The notes under the pieces: model-generated
Seen by the model: the letters and a program-made list of their open reading frames with translations, nothing else
What the model was told of the DNA's origin: nothing
Databases searched by the model: none
Position numbers and translations under genes: made by a program
Shown here: positions 1 through 8,562 of the stretch, piece by piece
Layout: the number at the start of each line of letters is the position of its first letter
How positions within the stretch are numbered: the stretch's first letter is position 1
DNA from: JAPOXR01 sp963662395
GTDB taxonomy: Bacteria > Pseudomonadota > Alphaproteobacteria > Rhodobacterales > Rhodobacteraceae
DNA: 64,000 nucleotides
Reading direction: 5' to 3'
Assembly: GCA_963662395.1 (NCBI GenBank)
Contig: OY759511.1
Span: 3,906,001-3,970,000, forward strand

Positions 1-1
1 C

Positions 2-352
2 GATCCGGGACAGTCCTTTCGCCGCGATATCAGGCAGAACGTGTTCGAGGACTCGGTTGTCGGCATGCTGGAGCTGTTTCCGTCCTTCCGGCGGCTGAAG
101 ATGCTGCGCCAATGGGGCGGTCATCTCGACATGGCCCATGATGCCTCGCCGATCATCACCAGGGCCGGTCCGCCGGGCCTGTTCATTACCGCAGGGTGGT
201 GGGGCGGCTACAAGGCGATACCGGCCGGCGGCCTCACCTTTGCTCATCTCATTGCAACCGGCACGCCGCATCCCCTGGCCGAAGGATTCCTGCTGGAGCG
301 ATTCTCGAAGCTGGATTTCGTCCTGGAGTCCGGAACAACGGCCCAGATCTGA
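2..352 (+). CDS. soxB: Sarcosine oxidase beta subunit, C-terminal part (cut by window edge)
   Basis: Only the last 116 residues are present; the open frame runs off the left edge. SoxB is the FAD/FMN-binding subunit of heterotetrameric sarcosine oxidase, which oxidises sarcosine to glycine and passes the methyl group to tetrahydrofolate with production of peroxide. The visible part has the SoxB-type ending, with the segments ITRAGPPGLF, GWWGGYKAIPAGG and HPLAEGF, typical of the FAD-binding DAO fold near its C-terminus. The next gene, soxD, starts 9 bases after the stop, and soxA and soxG follow, so this is the head of a soxBDAG operon. Identification rests on both sequence and context. Confidence 0.93.
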   Translation, partial: DPGQSFRRDIRQNVFEDSVVGMLELFPSFRRLKMLRQWGGHLDMAHDASPIITRAGPPGLFITAGWWGGYKAIPAGGLTFAHLIATGTPHPLAEGFLLERFSKLDFVLESGTTAQI

Positions 353-361
353 GGTGATGTC

Positions 362-622
362 GTGCTGCAGCTGAACTGCCCGTTTTGTGGCGCCAGGGAT
401 GAGCGGGAATTCACCTATGGCGGCCCGCTGGCCGAGCGGCGTCCTGACAATGCCGGCGATCTCGATCCCGAGGCCTGGGTAGAGCGGATCACGGTGCCGG
501 ACAATCCCCTGGGCGTGGTCAGGGAATGGTGGTGGCACGAGCGAGGCTGCAGCGAGTGGGTGCTGGTCGAGCGCGACACCAGGAGCCATGCACTGGGTGT
601 CGGCAATGGAGAGAAGCGATGA
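362..622 (+). CDS. soxD: Sarcosine oxidase delta subunit
   Basis: An 86-residue protein of the usual SoxD size. It carries the zinc site of the family: Cys6 and Cys9 in CPFCG near the N-terminus, and His59 and Cys63 in HERGC. In known heterotetrameric enzymes this small subunit binds zinc and packs against the alpha subunit. The start is a GTG with a purine-rich ribosome site (GAGGTGA) just upstream; an ATG at 357 is out of frame. The stop overlaps the soxA start as ATGA (619-622), so delta and alpha are translationally coupled. Confidence 0.95.
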   Translation: MLQLNCPFCGARDEREFTYGGPLAERRPDNAGDLDPEAWVERITVPDNPLGVVREWWWHERGCSEWVLVERDTRSHALGVGNGEKR

Positions 623-3555
623 CCGGCAACCGTCTTGACCGAGGCGGGTTGATCGATCGCAGCCGGCCGCTCGAGTATCGATTCAATGGCCGCCCGTATC
701 GGGGCCTCGAGGGCGACAGCCTGGCCTCGGCCTTGCTGGCCGGCGGTGAGGTGTTGACCGGAAGGAGTTTCAAATACCACCGGCCCCGGGGCATCATGAC
801 CTGTGGAATCGACGAGCCCGGCACCATAGTCGAACTCCTGGGCGAGGATGCATGCGGCAATCTTGCTGCGCCATCGGTCAGCTTGCGGGACGGGATGCAT
901 GCCAGGACCGTCAATTGCTGGCCATCGCCGCAACTTGATGTCGGCGCCGTCAACCGGATCCTCGCTCCACTGCTTCCGGCAGGTTTCTACTACAAGACAT
1001 TCTTCCGGCCCGGCTGGAGATTCGCCGGTCCGCTGATCAGGCGGGCGGCAGGCCTCGGGCACGCCCCGGGGTCGCCACCTCGATCCGGTCGCTTCGAGAC
1101 CCGCAACCGCCACTGTGACGTGCTGGTTGTCGGCGCCGGCCCGGCCGGGCTGGCGTTGGCCCGGCAGGTTGCCGCCGCCGGCACCAGGGTCATCATCGTC
1201 GACCGGGGCATGCAGGCGGGAGGATGCCTCCTCGACAGGAGGCAGGATATCGACGGGATGCCGGGCAGTGACTGGGCATCGGAATGTCACCGGGCGCTGC
1301 TGGAAAATGACCGGGCGGATATCCTCCTGAATTCCGAGGCATGGGCCATCCGCGAGCACAATCTGGTTATGGTCTGCGAGCGGTCTCCGAATGACCGGGA
1401 CGTCATCGAGCGGAACTGGAGCATCCGCGCCCGCCACGTGGTCATGGCCACCGGCTCCGGCGAGAGAATGCTGGTCTTTCCGAACAATGACCGCCCGGGG
1501 GTCATGCTCGCATCGGCGGTCCAGTCCTATGTGAACCGATATGCAGTCAGGCCCGGCCAGAGGGCGGTGATTCTTGCCAATAATGACAGCGCCTACAGTG
1601 CCGCCCGCGACATGCAGGAAGCCGGAATCGAGCTGGCGGCAATCGTCGATACCAGGCAGCAGGTCTCGGCCGGTGCCATGACCGGCCTGGATGGGGTGGA
1701 AGTGCTGCGCGGTCACCAGGTCAACTCGGTTGCCGGGCAGCGCAGGGTCGGCGCTGTCAGCGTCGGGCCGGTGGCGGGCGGCCCGTCCCGTCGGATCCAT
1801 TGTGACCTGCTGGCGGTTTCGGGCGGTTGGGACCCGTCGGTCCGTCTCTGGTCACAGGCCCGCGGGGCGCTGGAATACGATGCGGATGCATGTGCCTTTC
1901 TTCCTGCCGGCGGCAATTCGCAGATCACATGTGTTGGCGGCTCGGCAGGACTCCACTCGATCGGCCGGGCGCTGGCCGATGCAACCCGTTCCGGCAGCCG
2001 GATCGCCGAATCTCTCGGGTTTGCCGGTGATGGGTGCTGCCCGCAAGCGGAGCCCGATGGCGACTACCGGATCGAGCCGTTCTGGTGCAACGCGTCGGAT
2101 GGCGATGCAGGCTCGGCCTTCGTGGACATTCTGAACGATGTCACCCTGGCCGATATCCGGCTGGCCATGCGCGAGGGGTTGTCGGCGGTCGAGCATGTCA
2201 AGCGCTACACGACGGCAGGTATGGGTCTCAACCAGGGACGGACCATTGGCCCGAACATCGCCGGCCTGATGGCGACTTCACTCGGCACGTCACCGGGAGA
2301 GATCGGCCTGACCACCCATCGCTCGCCAACCTCTCCGGTCTCCTTCGGGTCGATCGCCGGCGGCCGGTCCGGGCCGGCGGTGCTGCCGTTCCGGCATACG
2401 CCGGTCACCAGCTGGAATATCGACCGGGGGGCGGTGATGTACGAGGCTGGCGCCCGATGGCGCCGTCCTGGCTATTACCCCGGGCCGGGCGAGTCCATGC
2501 AGGAGGCGATCAACCGGGAATCGCTGGCGGTCAGGGAGCGTGCAGGGGTCTATGATGGCTCTCCGCTCGGCACCATTGCCCTCAAGGGCAGGGATGCCGG
2601 CAGGCTGGTCGACATGATTTTCACCAACATCCAGTCCGGGCTGGCGGAAGGGATGGGGCGCTACGGGCTCATGCTGACCGATGATGGCCGCATGCTCGAT
2701 GATGGTGTTGCCTTCCGCATCGGCCGGCACGAGTTCCTGTTGTCGGTATCGACCGGCAACGCGCCGGCAGTATACCGCCATATCTCGCGATTTCTTGCCG
2801 TCGACCGCCCCGAATGGAAGGTCAGGATGACCGACCTGACATGCCAGTGGATGAATGCGACCATCTGCGGGCCGGACTCCCGTGAAGTCCTGGCAGCAAT
2901 CGGAACCGATATCGACCTGGACCGGGATGCCTTTCCCTTCATGGCCTGGCGCGAGGGGATGGTCGCCGGTATCCCGGCTCGGGTGATCAGGGTGAGTTTT
3001 ACCGGCTCGCTGTCATTCGAGATCAATGTCAGGCCGCGGGACCTGTTGCCCCTGTGGGAGAGAACCATGGAGGTCGGCAGCCGGTTCGGGATTGCGCCGG
3101 TCGGCTCGGAAGCAAATCACGTGTTGCGGGTCGAGAAGGGATTCCTGTCCATGGGTCACGAGGTTGACGGCACGGTCGATCCGCATGATCTTGGTTTCGG
3201 CTGGCTGATGTCACGCAAGAAGGCGGATTTCATCGGCCGCCGCTCGGTCCTGTTGCGGCGCCAGGCAGGACTGCCCCGGCGCGAACTGGTTGGCCTGCTG
3301 ACCGAGGATGCAGCCAGGACCGTGCCGGAAGGGGCTCCGATTACCCCCGATGGCAGGCGTTGCCGGTCGGAGGGTTTTGTCTCGGCATCGGTGTGGAGCG
3401 TGGTCAACAACCGGGCGATCGCGCTCGGCCTGCTGGAGGATGGAAGGCAGCGCATGGGTGAGACGGCATGGATCCGGGTTAAGGAGGAGCGGGTGGCCGC
3501 CAGAATCGTCCAGCCCTGCTTCTATGACCCCGATGGCAGAGTTCTGAAGAGCTGA
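619..3555 (+). CDS. soxA: Sarcosine oxidase alpha subunit
   Basis: A 978-residue cytoplasmic flavoprotein subunit, close to the usual length of about 1000. The N-terminal part (about 10-100) holds the ferredoxin-like fold with KYHRPRGIMTCG. A nucleotide-binding motif VVGAGPAG follows at 170-177, and a glycine-cleavage T-protein (aminomethyltransferase) domain fills about 600-978, the site where the methyl group meets tetrahydrofolate. The open frame continues upstream to 526, but the ATG at 619 overlaps the soxD stop (ATGA) and begins the conserved N-terminus, so 619 is chosen. With soxB, soxD and soxG it forms the complete enzyme that demethylates sarcosine, usually derived from glycine betaine, choline or creatine. 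Confidence 0.95.
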   Translation: MTGNRLDRGGLIDRSRPLEYRFNGRPYRGLEGDSLASALLAGGEVLTGRSFKYHRPRGIMTCGIDEPGTIVELLGEDACGNLAAPSVSLRDGMHARTVNCWPSPQLDVGAVNRILAPLLPAGFYYKTFFRPGWRFAGPLIRRAAGLGHAPGSPPRSGRFETRNRHCDVLVVGAGPAGLALARQVAAAGTRVIIVDRGMQAGGCLLDRRQDIDGMPGSDWASECHRALLENDRADILLNSEAWAIREHNLVMVCERSPNDRDVIERNWSIRARHVVMATGSGERMLVFPNNDRPGVMLASAVQSYVNRYAVRPGQRAVILANNDSAYSAARDMQEAGIELAAIVDTRQQVSAGAMTGLDGVEVLRGHQVNSVAGQRRVGAVSVGPVAGGPSRRIHCDLLAVSGGWDPSVRLWSQARGALEYDADACAFLPAGGNSQITCVGGSAGLHSIGRALADATRSGSRIAESLGFAGDGCCPQAEPDGDYRIEPFWCNASDGDAGSAFVDILNDVTLADIRLAMREGLSAVEHVKRYTTAGMGLNQGRTIGPNIAGLMATSLGTSPGEIGLTTHRSPTSPVSFGSIAGGRSGPAVLPFRHTPVTSWNIDRGAVMYEAGARWRRPGYYPGPGESMQEAINRESLAVRERAGVYDGSPLGTIALKGRDAGRLVDMIFTNIQSGLAEGMGRYGLMLTDDGRMLDDGVAFRIGRHEFLLSVSTGNAPAVYRHISRFLAVDRPEWKVRMTDLTCQWMNATICGPDSREVLAAIGTDIDLDRDAFPFMAWREGMVAGIPARVIRVSFTGSLSFEINVRPRDLLPLWERTMEVGSRFGIAPVGSEANHVLRVEKGFLSMGHEVDGTVDPHDLGFGWLMSRKKADFIGRRSVLLRRQAGLPRRELVGLLTEDAARTVPEGAPITPDGRRCRSEGFVSASVWSVVNNRAIALGLLEDGRQRMGETAWIRVKEERVAARIVQPCFYDPDGRVLKS

Positions 3556-3556
3556 C

Positions 3557-4042
3557 ATGGCGATTCCGGCAACCATATCCGAATCTCCGTCGAGCGCGGT
3601 ATTCGACATCAAGGGCAGCATCGAGGATGTGCGAACCCTGTTGCCGGAATTCGTGCTTCCGGCCCGGCCGAACTCGCGAACGGACCAGGAGGGCGGCGAG
3701 CTCTGCCAGGTGGGGCCCGAGCACTGGCTGCTACGGGCACGAATGGAAGCGGAGGAATTGCTGGCCGGTCGATTTCGTGGCGCCGCCGACAATCCCGACC
3801 TTCTCGTCCTTACGGTCTCCGACAGCTGGTCATTCCTCGAGATCACCGGCGAAGGTGCCGAGGATCTGCTGTCGAGCGCAACCTCGCTCGACGTGACGGC
3901 GACAGGCGAGGATGCGGCGCTGTTCACCGAGGTGTTCGGGCACAAGGCGCTGCTGATCCGGCGTCGGGATGGATTCGAGCTGGCGGTCGAGAACAGCCTG
4001 CGGGACTACGTGCTGTTGCGGCTTGGTGCCATGGCCGGTTGA
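3557..4042 (+). CDS. soxG: Sarcosine oxidase gamma subunit
   Basis: A 161-residue protein one base after the soxA stop, in the position of SoxG in every soxBDAG operon. SoxG resembles a piece of the aminomethyltransferase fold and is needed for assembly of the tetramer. Visible family traits are the central segment GPEHWLLRA and the late segments TEVFGHKALLIRR and DYVLLRLG. It is a little shorter than many relatives (about 180-200), mainly at the N-terminus. Identification is by position plus these weakly conserved segments. Confidence 0.85.
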   Translation: MAIPATISESPSSAVFDIKGSIEDVRTLLPEFVLPARPNSRTDQEGGELCQVGPEHWLLRARMEAEELLAGRFRGAADNPDLLVLTVSDSWSFLEITGEGAEDLLSSATSLDVTATGEDAALFTEVFGHKALLIRRRDGFELAVENSLRDYVLLRLGAMAG

Positions 4043-4158
4043 GTCTTCAGGCCGAACTCTCCGGGTGGACGGGCCAGCGGTGCAAGCCGGGCTTGAAAAT
4101 GCCGGGCCGATTCGTGCAAGATCGACAAGAGCCCGCCACCAGGGGCGACAGGGATCGA

Positions 4159-5259
4159 ATGACCGGTTCACTTCCGAGACCAGCAGGCGGCATCAACCGC
4201 ATACGGAAACACATGGTGCCGGCCGCCATTGATGATGGTCCGCCGATCAGCGTCTTCCTCAATTCCAACGAGAATGCTTTCGGCCCCGGTCGAAAAGCGG
4301 TGGCGGCAGCCAGGGCTGCTGTCGGCGAGATGCACCGTTATGTCGAAAACCAGGACCGGATTCTGGTCCCCGAACTGGCCAGCCATTTCGGGCTTGATCC
4401 GGACCGGATTGCCATCGGTTGCGGATCTGACGACCTGCTGGCGAGGATCTGCCGGGCCTACCTTCGGCCAGGCGATGAATTGCTGCGATCGGCCAATTCA
4501 TACCTGAAGGTTCCCAACTACGCCCATGCCAATGACGCAATACCGGTTGCCGCCCCTGACCACGCCTTCTCACCGGTTCCCGAATCGCTGTTGGCCTCGG
4601 TCACCGACCGCACCCGCATCATCTACCTGGCAAATCCGGACAACCCGTCCGGCAGCTATCTCGAATTCGAGACCATTCGTGGACTGCATGCAGAACTGCC
4701 CGGGCGGGTGGTGCTGATCGTCGATTGTGCCTATTTCGATTACGTGGATATCGATGATCCACGGCAATTGTACCGGCTGGTCGAACACTCCGGAAACGTG
4801 GTGATGACCCGGACATTCTCCAAGGTCCACGGCCTGGCCGGAGCGAGGATCGGCTGGGCATACGGGCCGCCGCCGCTGGTGGATGCGATCGGCCGGATCT
4901 CGACCACCTTTCCGGTGGCGACACCGTCCATCGCTGCCGCGCTGGCGGCGCTGGATGACCGGGCGCATGCAGACATGGTGGTCAGCAAGACGTCGAGACT
5001 GCGACAGGTTTTCACCGACAGGTTTGCTGCCTCGGGGATCAGGGTTCATCCGAGCCAGGGGAATTTCCTCCTGCTCGAATTCACCGATCGCCAGTGGGGC
5101 GCCGATGCTGCCAGCCGCCTTCTCAGGGGGCGGGGAATCGCACTCCGCCGCTTCGCCGCTCCATCCTATGGAAACTGCCTGCGGGTCACGCTGGGATTTG
5201 AGCGGGAGCTGGTGCTTGCCGCCGAGGCGCTGGAGGAATTCATGCGGGGCAGGGGATGA
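4159..5259 (+). CDS. HisC-like pyridoxal-phosphate aminotransferase
   Basis: A 366-residue fold-type I (class I/II) aminotransferase most like histidinol-phosphate aminotransferases. Visible are LNSNENAFGP near the N-terminus, GCGSDDLLARI (cofactor phosphate region), NPDNPSGS, a DCAYFDY segment and the lysine motif TRTFSKVHGLAGARIGWAYG whose Lys forms the internal aldimine. The frame is open to 4039, but the ATG at 4159 precedes the conserved region. The stop overlaps the next gene start by four bases. No other his gene is nearby, and the partners are a split decarboxylase and sarcosine oxidase. I therefore infer that the true substrate is another amino acid whose keto acid is decarboxylated next; the substrate is unknown. 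Confidence 0.8.
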   Translation: MTGSLPRPAGGINRIRKHMVPAAIDDGPPISVFLNSNENAFGPGRKAVAAARAAVGEMHRYVENQDRILVPELASHFGLDPDRIAIGCGSDDLLARICRAYLRPGDELLRSANSYLKVPNYAHANDAIPVAAPDHAFSPVPESLLASVTDRTRIIYLANPDNPSGSYLEFETIRGLHAELPGRVVLIVDCAYFDYVDIDDPRQLYRLVEHSGNVVMTRTFSKVHGLAGARIGWAYGPPPLVDAIGRISTTFPVATPSIAAALAALDDRAHADMVVSKTSRLRQVFTDRFAASGIRVHPSQGNFLLLEFTDRQWGADAASRLLRGRGIALRRFAAPSYGNCLRVTLGFERELVLAAEALEEFMRGRG

Positions 5260-5801
5260 GCAGGCAGGCACAGGCAGCGACGGCCAGCCACCGCCTGGCA
5301 CCATCCGGGGCGGTCATGATCGCGGCGCTGAAGGCGGCCGGCATCCGTTTCGTGGCGGCATTGCCGGATATCGTGACCAGTGACGGCCTGTTGTGGCCAA
5401 TCTCGAGAGACAGCCATTTCCGCCTGGTCAGGCTGTGCAAGGAAGACGAGGGCGTGTCGGTCTGCGCGGCGATGTCCTATAACGGCACCCGTTCGGTGCT
5501 GCTCATGCAGCAGACCGGGCTCATGGACTCGCTGAATGCAGTGCGGGCCATCGCCATGGACTACCAGTTGCCGGTGGTGATGCTGGTCGGAATGCAGGGC
5601 AAGGAAGACGATGTGCCGGCGGCGCAGTCGGCAGTATACGGGGTGCGGATCGTGCCGCCGATCCTGGATGTCATGGGCATTGGCTGGTCGGAGATCGAAT
5701 CCGATCGCGATTGCCGGGTGATGACCGACACCATCAACGATGCCTTTGCCGAGTCCCGCCCGCATGTCTTCCTGATCGGCAGAACTCCGGGCCCGCCATG
5801 A
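5256..5801 (+). CDS. Thiamine-diphosphate decarboxylase, pyrimidine-binding half (ComD-like)
   Basis: A 181-residue protein matching the N-terminal half of two-subunit decarboxylases such as sulfopyruvate decarboxylase alpha (ComD) and the related half of phosphonopyruvate decarboxylase. Visible are ALKAAGIRFVAALPD, the activating glutamate region CKEDEGVSVCAAMSY, and the LLMQQTGLMDSLNA and PVVMLVGMQG segments. The start overlaps the aminotransferase stop and the stop overlaps the next gene (ATGA at 5798), so three genes are translationally coupled. The family decarboxylates 3-substituted pyruvates. The exact keto acid cannot be read from sequence. Confidence 0.82.
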   Translation: MSRQAQAATASHRLAPSGAVMIAALKAAGIRFVAALPDIVTSDGLLWPISRDSHFRLVRLCKEDEGVSVCAAMSYNGTRSVLLMQQTGLMDSLNAVRAIAMDYQLPVVMLVGMQGKEDDVPAAQSAVYGVRIVPPILDVMGIGWSEIESDRDCRVMTDTINDAFAESRPHVFLIGRTPGPP

Positions 5802-6403
5802 GGCGCGACGCAGTGCTCGAGAGTCTCCGGCACGCGGTCGGGCCGGACGACATCGTGGTTGCCGTCTACCAGACGCTCTTTGACTGGATGGCGATTTGCC
5901 CGCGGGATCTCAACTACGTGGCAACCGGCGCCATGGGGCAGGCATCCTCGCACGGACTTGGCCTGGCACTGGCCAATCCCGAACGCCGGGTGCTGGTGCT
6001 CGACGGAGATGGCAGCCTGCTGATGAACCTCGGATCCCTGGCCACGGTTGCCGATGCCGCGCCGGGGAATTTCCTGCACATGGTGTTCGTGAATGGCACC
6101 TACGAGGTCAATGGTGCCCACCCGACCCCGGCCGCCGGCCGGATGGATTTTGCCGCCGCTGCCCGGGCGGCCGGCTATGCACGGGCAGCCAGGTGGCGAC
6201 GGCTTGCCGAATTCCGTGACCAGCATGCGGAATTCATGGCAGGGCAAGGGCCGGCCCTGGCCGAACTTGCCATCGAGCCGGGCCGGTCATATCCGCATGA
6301 CTACCGATACATACACAGCCCCGAGGCAAGAGACCGGTTCAGGCGGGCGCTGAACAGCAAGGCCGCCATGCCTGCCGAAGGGAAGCCGGGGACGGATCGG
6401 TGA
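5798..6403 (+). CDS. Thiamine-diphosphate decarboxylase, cofactor-binding half (ComE-like)
   Basis: A 201-residue protein matching the C-terminal half of sulfopyruvate/phosphonopyruvate decarboxylases. It carries the thiamine-diphosphate/magnesium motif starting GDGSLLMNLGSLATVA and ending about 28 residues later in FVNGTYEVNG. The usual NN pair at the end is N-G here, as in other ComE-like proteins. The ATGA overlap with the preceding half supports a heteromeric enzyme. The frame is open upstream to 5711, but that part only shadows the previous gene. The last 20 residues are polar and unlike the family. The order aminotransferase, alpha half, beta half suggests transamination of an amino acid followed by decarboxylation to an aldehyde. 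Confidence 0.82.
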   Translation: MRRDAVLESLRHAVGPDDIVVAVYQTLFDWMAICPRDLNYVATGAMGQASSHGLGLALANPERRVLVLDGDGSLLMNLGSLATVADAAPGNFLHMVFVNGTYEVNGAHPTPAAGRMDFAAAARAAGYARAARWRRLAEFRDQHAEFMAGQGPALAELAIEPGRSYPHDYRYIHSPEARDRFRRALNSKAAMPAEGKPGTDR

Positions 6404-6540
6404 TGCCGACAAGAACAGCCGACGAGGCCGAGAGGTCCGGGCACTGGCGCCGCTAGGGGGGCATCCCTGCCCGACCCCCGCATGCTCCTTCAGATGTCCA
6501 GCGGCGCAGCCTCGCTGCCGACTCCACTGGCGGTTTCGTG

Positions 6541-6563
6541 AAAAAGGCGCTCCCCCCGGCGCC
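6541..6563 (-). terminator. Intrinsic terminator of tRNA-Met
   Basis: Read on the minus strand: GGCGC, an 8-base loop rich in G, GCGCC, then five T residues. It lies about 84 bases downstream of the minus-strand tRNA-Met and nothing else on that strand ends nearby, so it most likely ends the tRNA transcript. Confidence 0.7.
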
Positions 6564-6646
6564 AATCCTTCCAGGCAGCGTGGATCGGCAAGAATACTCG
6601 CTACCATTTTCGATTGGCCGGGAGCAGAGAGGATCATGACGGGATA

Positions 6647-6723
6647 TGGTAGCGGAGGAGGGACTTGAACCCCCGACACGCGGATTATGATTCCGCTGCT
6701 CTAACCAACTGAGCTACTCCGCC
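6647..6723 (-). tRNA. tRNA-Met (CAT anticodon), elongator type
   Basis: The reverse strand folds as a full cloverleaf of 77 bases including an encoded CCA end. The acceptor stem is GGCGGAG paired with CTCCGCT, with a G-T first pair. The D arm is GCTC/GAGC, and the anticodon stem GCGGA/TCCGC holds the loop ATCATAA with anticodon CAT. The T arm is CGGGGGTTCAAGTCCCT-like. The acceptor and anticodon stems match the elongator tRNA-Met of alphaproteobacteria rather than initiator tRNA, which has three G-C pairs in the anticodon stem. A tRNA-Ile with lysidine-modified CAT is the main alternative. Confidence 0.93.
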
Positions 6724-7412
6724 ACGACGGGCAGTGGTTATTCCAGTCAGCCGGTATCGTCAACATTCCCGAAAGACGGCAGTCCGCCATGGAGACATCA
6801 CTCCCGAACCATGGGGCGTAACCCCGCCTGTTGTCTCCTTGCGGTCCGGCGGAGATGTCTTGAAACAGAAGGAAAGTGCAGCCAGGAATTGTCAGACGAC
6901 CGGAATTCCCGGCAAGGAGACCTGGCCATGTCGGAGATCAGTCCCCGCCTGTCCGGACGCCTCGAAATTGAAGAAGTCGGTACAGCCCGCGCCGCCCCGG
7001 GCGAACATCTGTCGTCGGGCCGGCCGCGGTTCCACGAGCGTCGATCGGCCGGCCCGACCTTGCGGAGCAAGGGTGGAGGGACTGGCCATCTCGAAATGAC
7101 GCCCGGACAGGCTGCAAGACAGCACAATCCTGGCAGGGCCACAGCCTGTCGGATTGCCAGCCTCATCCATTGAACCCGAATGCACATGGTCTGTTGTTCC
7201 CTTCCGGGGACTTTCGGCGAACAAGTCATGCGACAATGCCATGCCGGCATCATGCCTGCGTATCCGGCAGAGCCCTGATCGCGAGGTCGAAGCCGGATGC
7301 CGACAGCAATTTGGTCGAAATGCTCTCATGGCCCGGAGACATGCTGCCCGCCCCTCCTGGCCAGCGCCGCAGCCAGGCTTCCGGTCGGATTGCTGACAGG
7401 GTGGGTCGGCGG
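6724..7412. other. Intergenic stretch, no gene recognised
   Basis: About 690 bases between tRNA-Met and the AbrB-type permease. Open frames exist on both strands (for example 6811-7173 on the plus strand), but none has family-like sequence, a convincing ribosome site or a conserved motif. Composition is less biased than in the neighbouring genes. It may hold the tRNA promoter near 6730-6790, but I cannot point to clear boxes. Confidence 0.5.
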
Positions 7413-8435
7413 TCAGCGGCGTCGGACCCAGCCGAGCATGGCCTGGGCGACCAGGATGACGATGATGATTCGAAGAATGTGGTGGGAAATGACCAGGGTG
7501 ACATCGTTGCCGGCAATGATGGCGATCATCGCCATTTCCGCCTGGCCGCCAGGCAGGAAGGACAGCAGCACGTCCAGGGAGTCCAGTGACAGCATGGCGG
7601 CGATAGCCAGGAAGAACACCACACTGATGGCGGCGGTGATCAGGCTGAAGAGAATCCCGGCGACAACATAGCGGCGCACCTCGTCCAGGGTAATTCCGGC
7701 ATAACGGACACCGACCGCCATCCCGATGAAGAATTGCGCGGCCAGCAGCATTTCGGCCGGCGGACGGGAACTGATCAGCCCGGTCAGTGACAATGTCATG
7801 GAGAGCAGGATCGGCCCGAGAAGGGAAGGGCCGGGGATCCGGGCCCAGGCGGCGACCTTCCAGCCGACAAATCCAGACAGTACCATGAGGGCGATTTCCA
7901 TTGGCGGCAGGTCGGCAGCCGGGTTGCCGGGAGGACCGGTCAGGTCGACCCCCCAGATCGCCGAGATTGCGAAGGGAGCAGCCGCGAAGATGGCCAGGAC
8001 CCGAGTGGCATGAATGAGTGACATGGCCCGCAAATTGCCGCCTGCCTCCTCGCCCAGGAACAGCATTTCCTGCAGCCCTCCCGGCATGGAGGCGAATATC
8101 GAGGTCTGCCGGTCGAAGCCCAGCGCCCTGAAGAAGAGGTGACCGGTTGCTCCGACCAGCAGGATGTAGAGCGGCACCATGGCCAGGGACAGGGCAAGGC
8201 CGGGGAGGCGGGTCAGGATCTCCGGTGTGACGGATGTTCCGATCGCCACGCCGAGAAAGGTCCGCATGAATTGCCCGAGCGCACCCATTGCCTGCATGGG
8301 CACGGAAGTCACCGCGGCAACCAGGCAAGCAACCATCGGCCCGAGCAGCAGCGGCAAGGGCCAACCTGCAAGCAGGAAGGCTGCCGCGCCGGCCACGGAA
8401 ACCAGCAGGGTCACAATGCGCTGCCGGGTCAACAA
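7413..8435 (-). CDS. AbrB-family membrane permease
   Basis: A 340-residue integral membrane protein with about ten hydrophobic segments arranged as two similar halves, the AbrB duplication seen in proteins often annotated as ammonia monooxygenase-like transporters. Each half has the family signature: PMVACLVAA with SMPGGLQEML in the first, and LSFLPGGQAEMAMIA in the second. The frame opens just after a TGA, so the start must be a TTG (8435 or 8432) or an internal GTG. I use 8435, but the start is uncertain. It stands alone, divergent from the cox operon. The substrate is unknown; the old ammonia monooxygenase label has no support here. Confidence 0.85.
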   Translation of the reverse strand: MLTRQRIVTLLVSVAGAAAFLLAGWPLPLLLGPMVACLVAAVTSVPMQAMGALGQFMRTFLGVAIGTSVTPEILTRLPGLALSLAMVPLYILLVGATGHLFFRALGFDRQTSIFASMPGGLQEMLFLGEEAGGNLRAMSLIHATRVLAIFAAAPFAISAIWGVDLTGPPGNPAADLPPMEIALMVLSGFVGWKVAAWARIPGPSLLGPILLSMTLSLTGLISSRPPAEMLLAAQFFIGMAVGVRYAGITLDEVRRYVVAGILFSLITAAISVVFFLAIAAMLSLDSLDVLLSFLPGGQAEMAMIAIIAGNDVTLVISHHILRIIIVILVAQAMLGWVRRR

Positions 8436-8562
8436 CTTTCATTCGCTTGCGATTTCATGGCATCGTCAATATGTCGGGCCTGCGGATGGTGCAAATCGGT
8501 TCGACGATGCCGGATCCAGCCTCGGCTTGCCGGCAGGATGGAGACCGGCCCCGGGAGAGGGA

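Noticed and set aside
415..1800. 461-residue minus-strand open frame opposite soxA
   Set aside because: Pure shadow of soxA in high-GC DNA; no family motif and no ribosome site.
7413..8435. Annotating the AbrB-type permease as ammonia monooxygenase
   Set aside because: That label is a historical database error; the protein is a multi-span permease with no copper-enzyme motifs.
6892..8442. 516-residue minus-strand frame overlapping the AbrB-type gene
   Set aside because: The overlapping 7413-8435 frame has clear AbrB membrane segments; this one is Arg/Pro/His-rich shadow even though it begins with an ATG.
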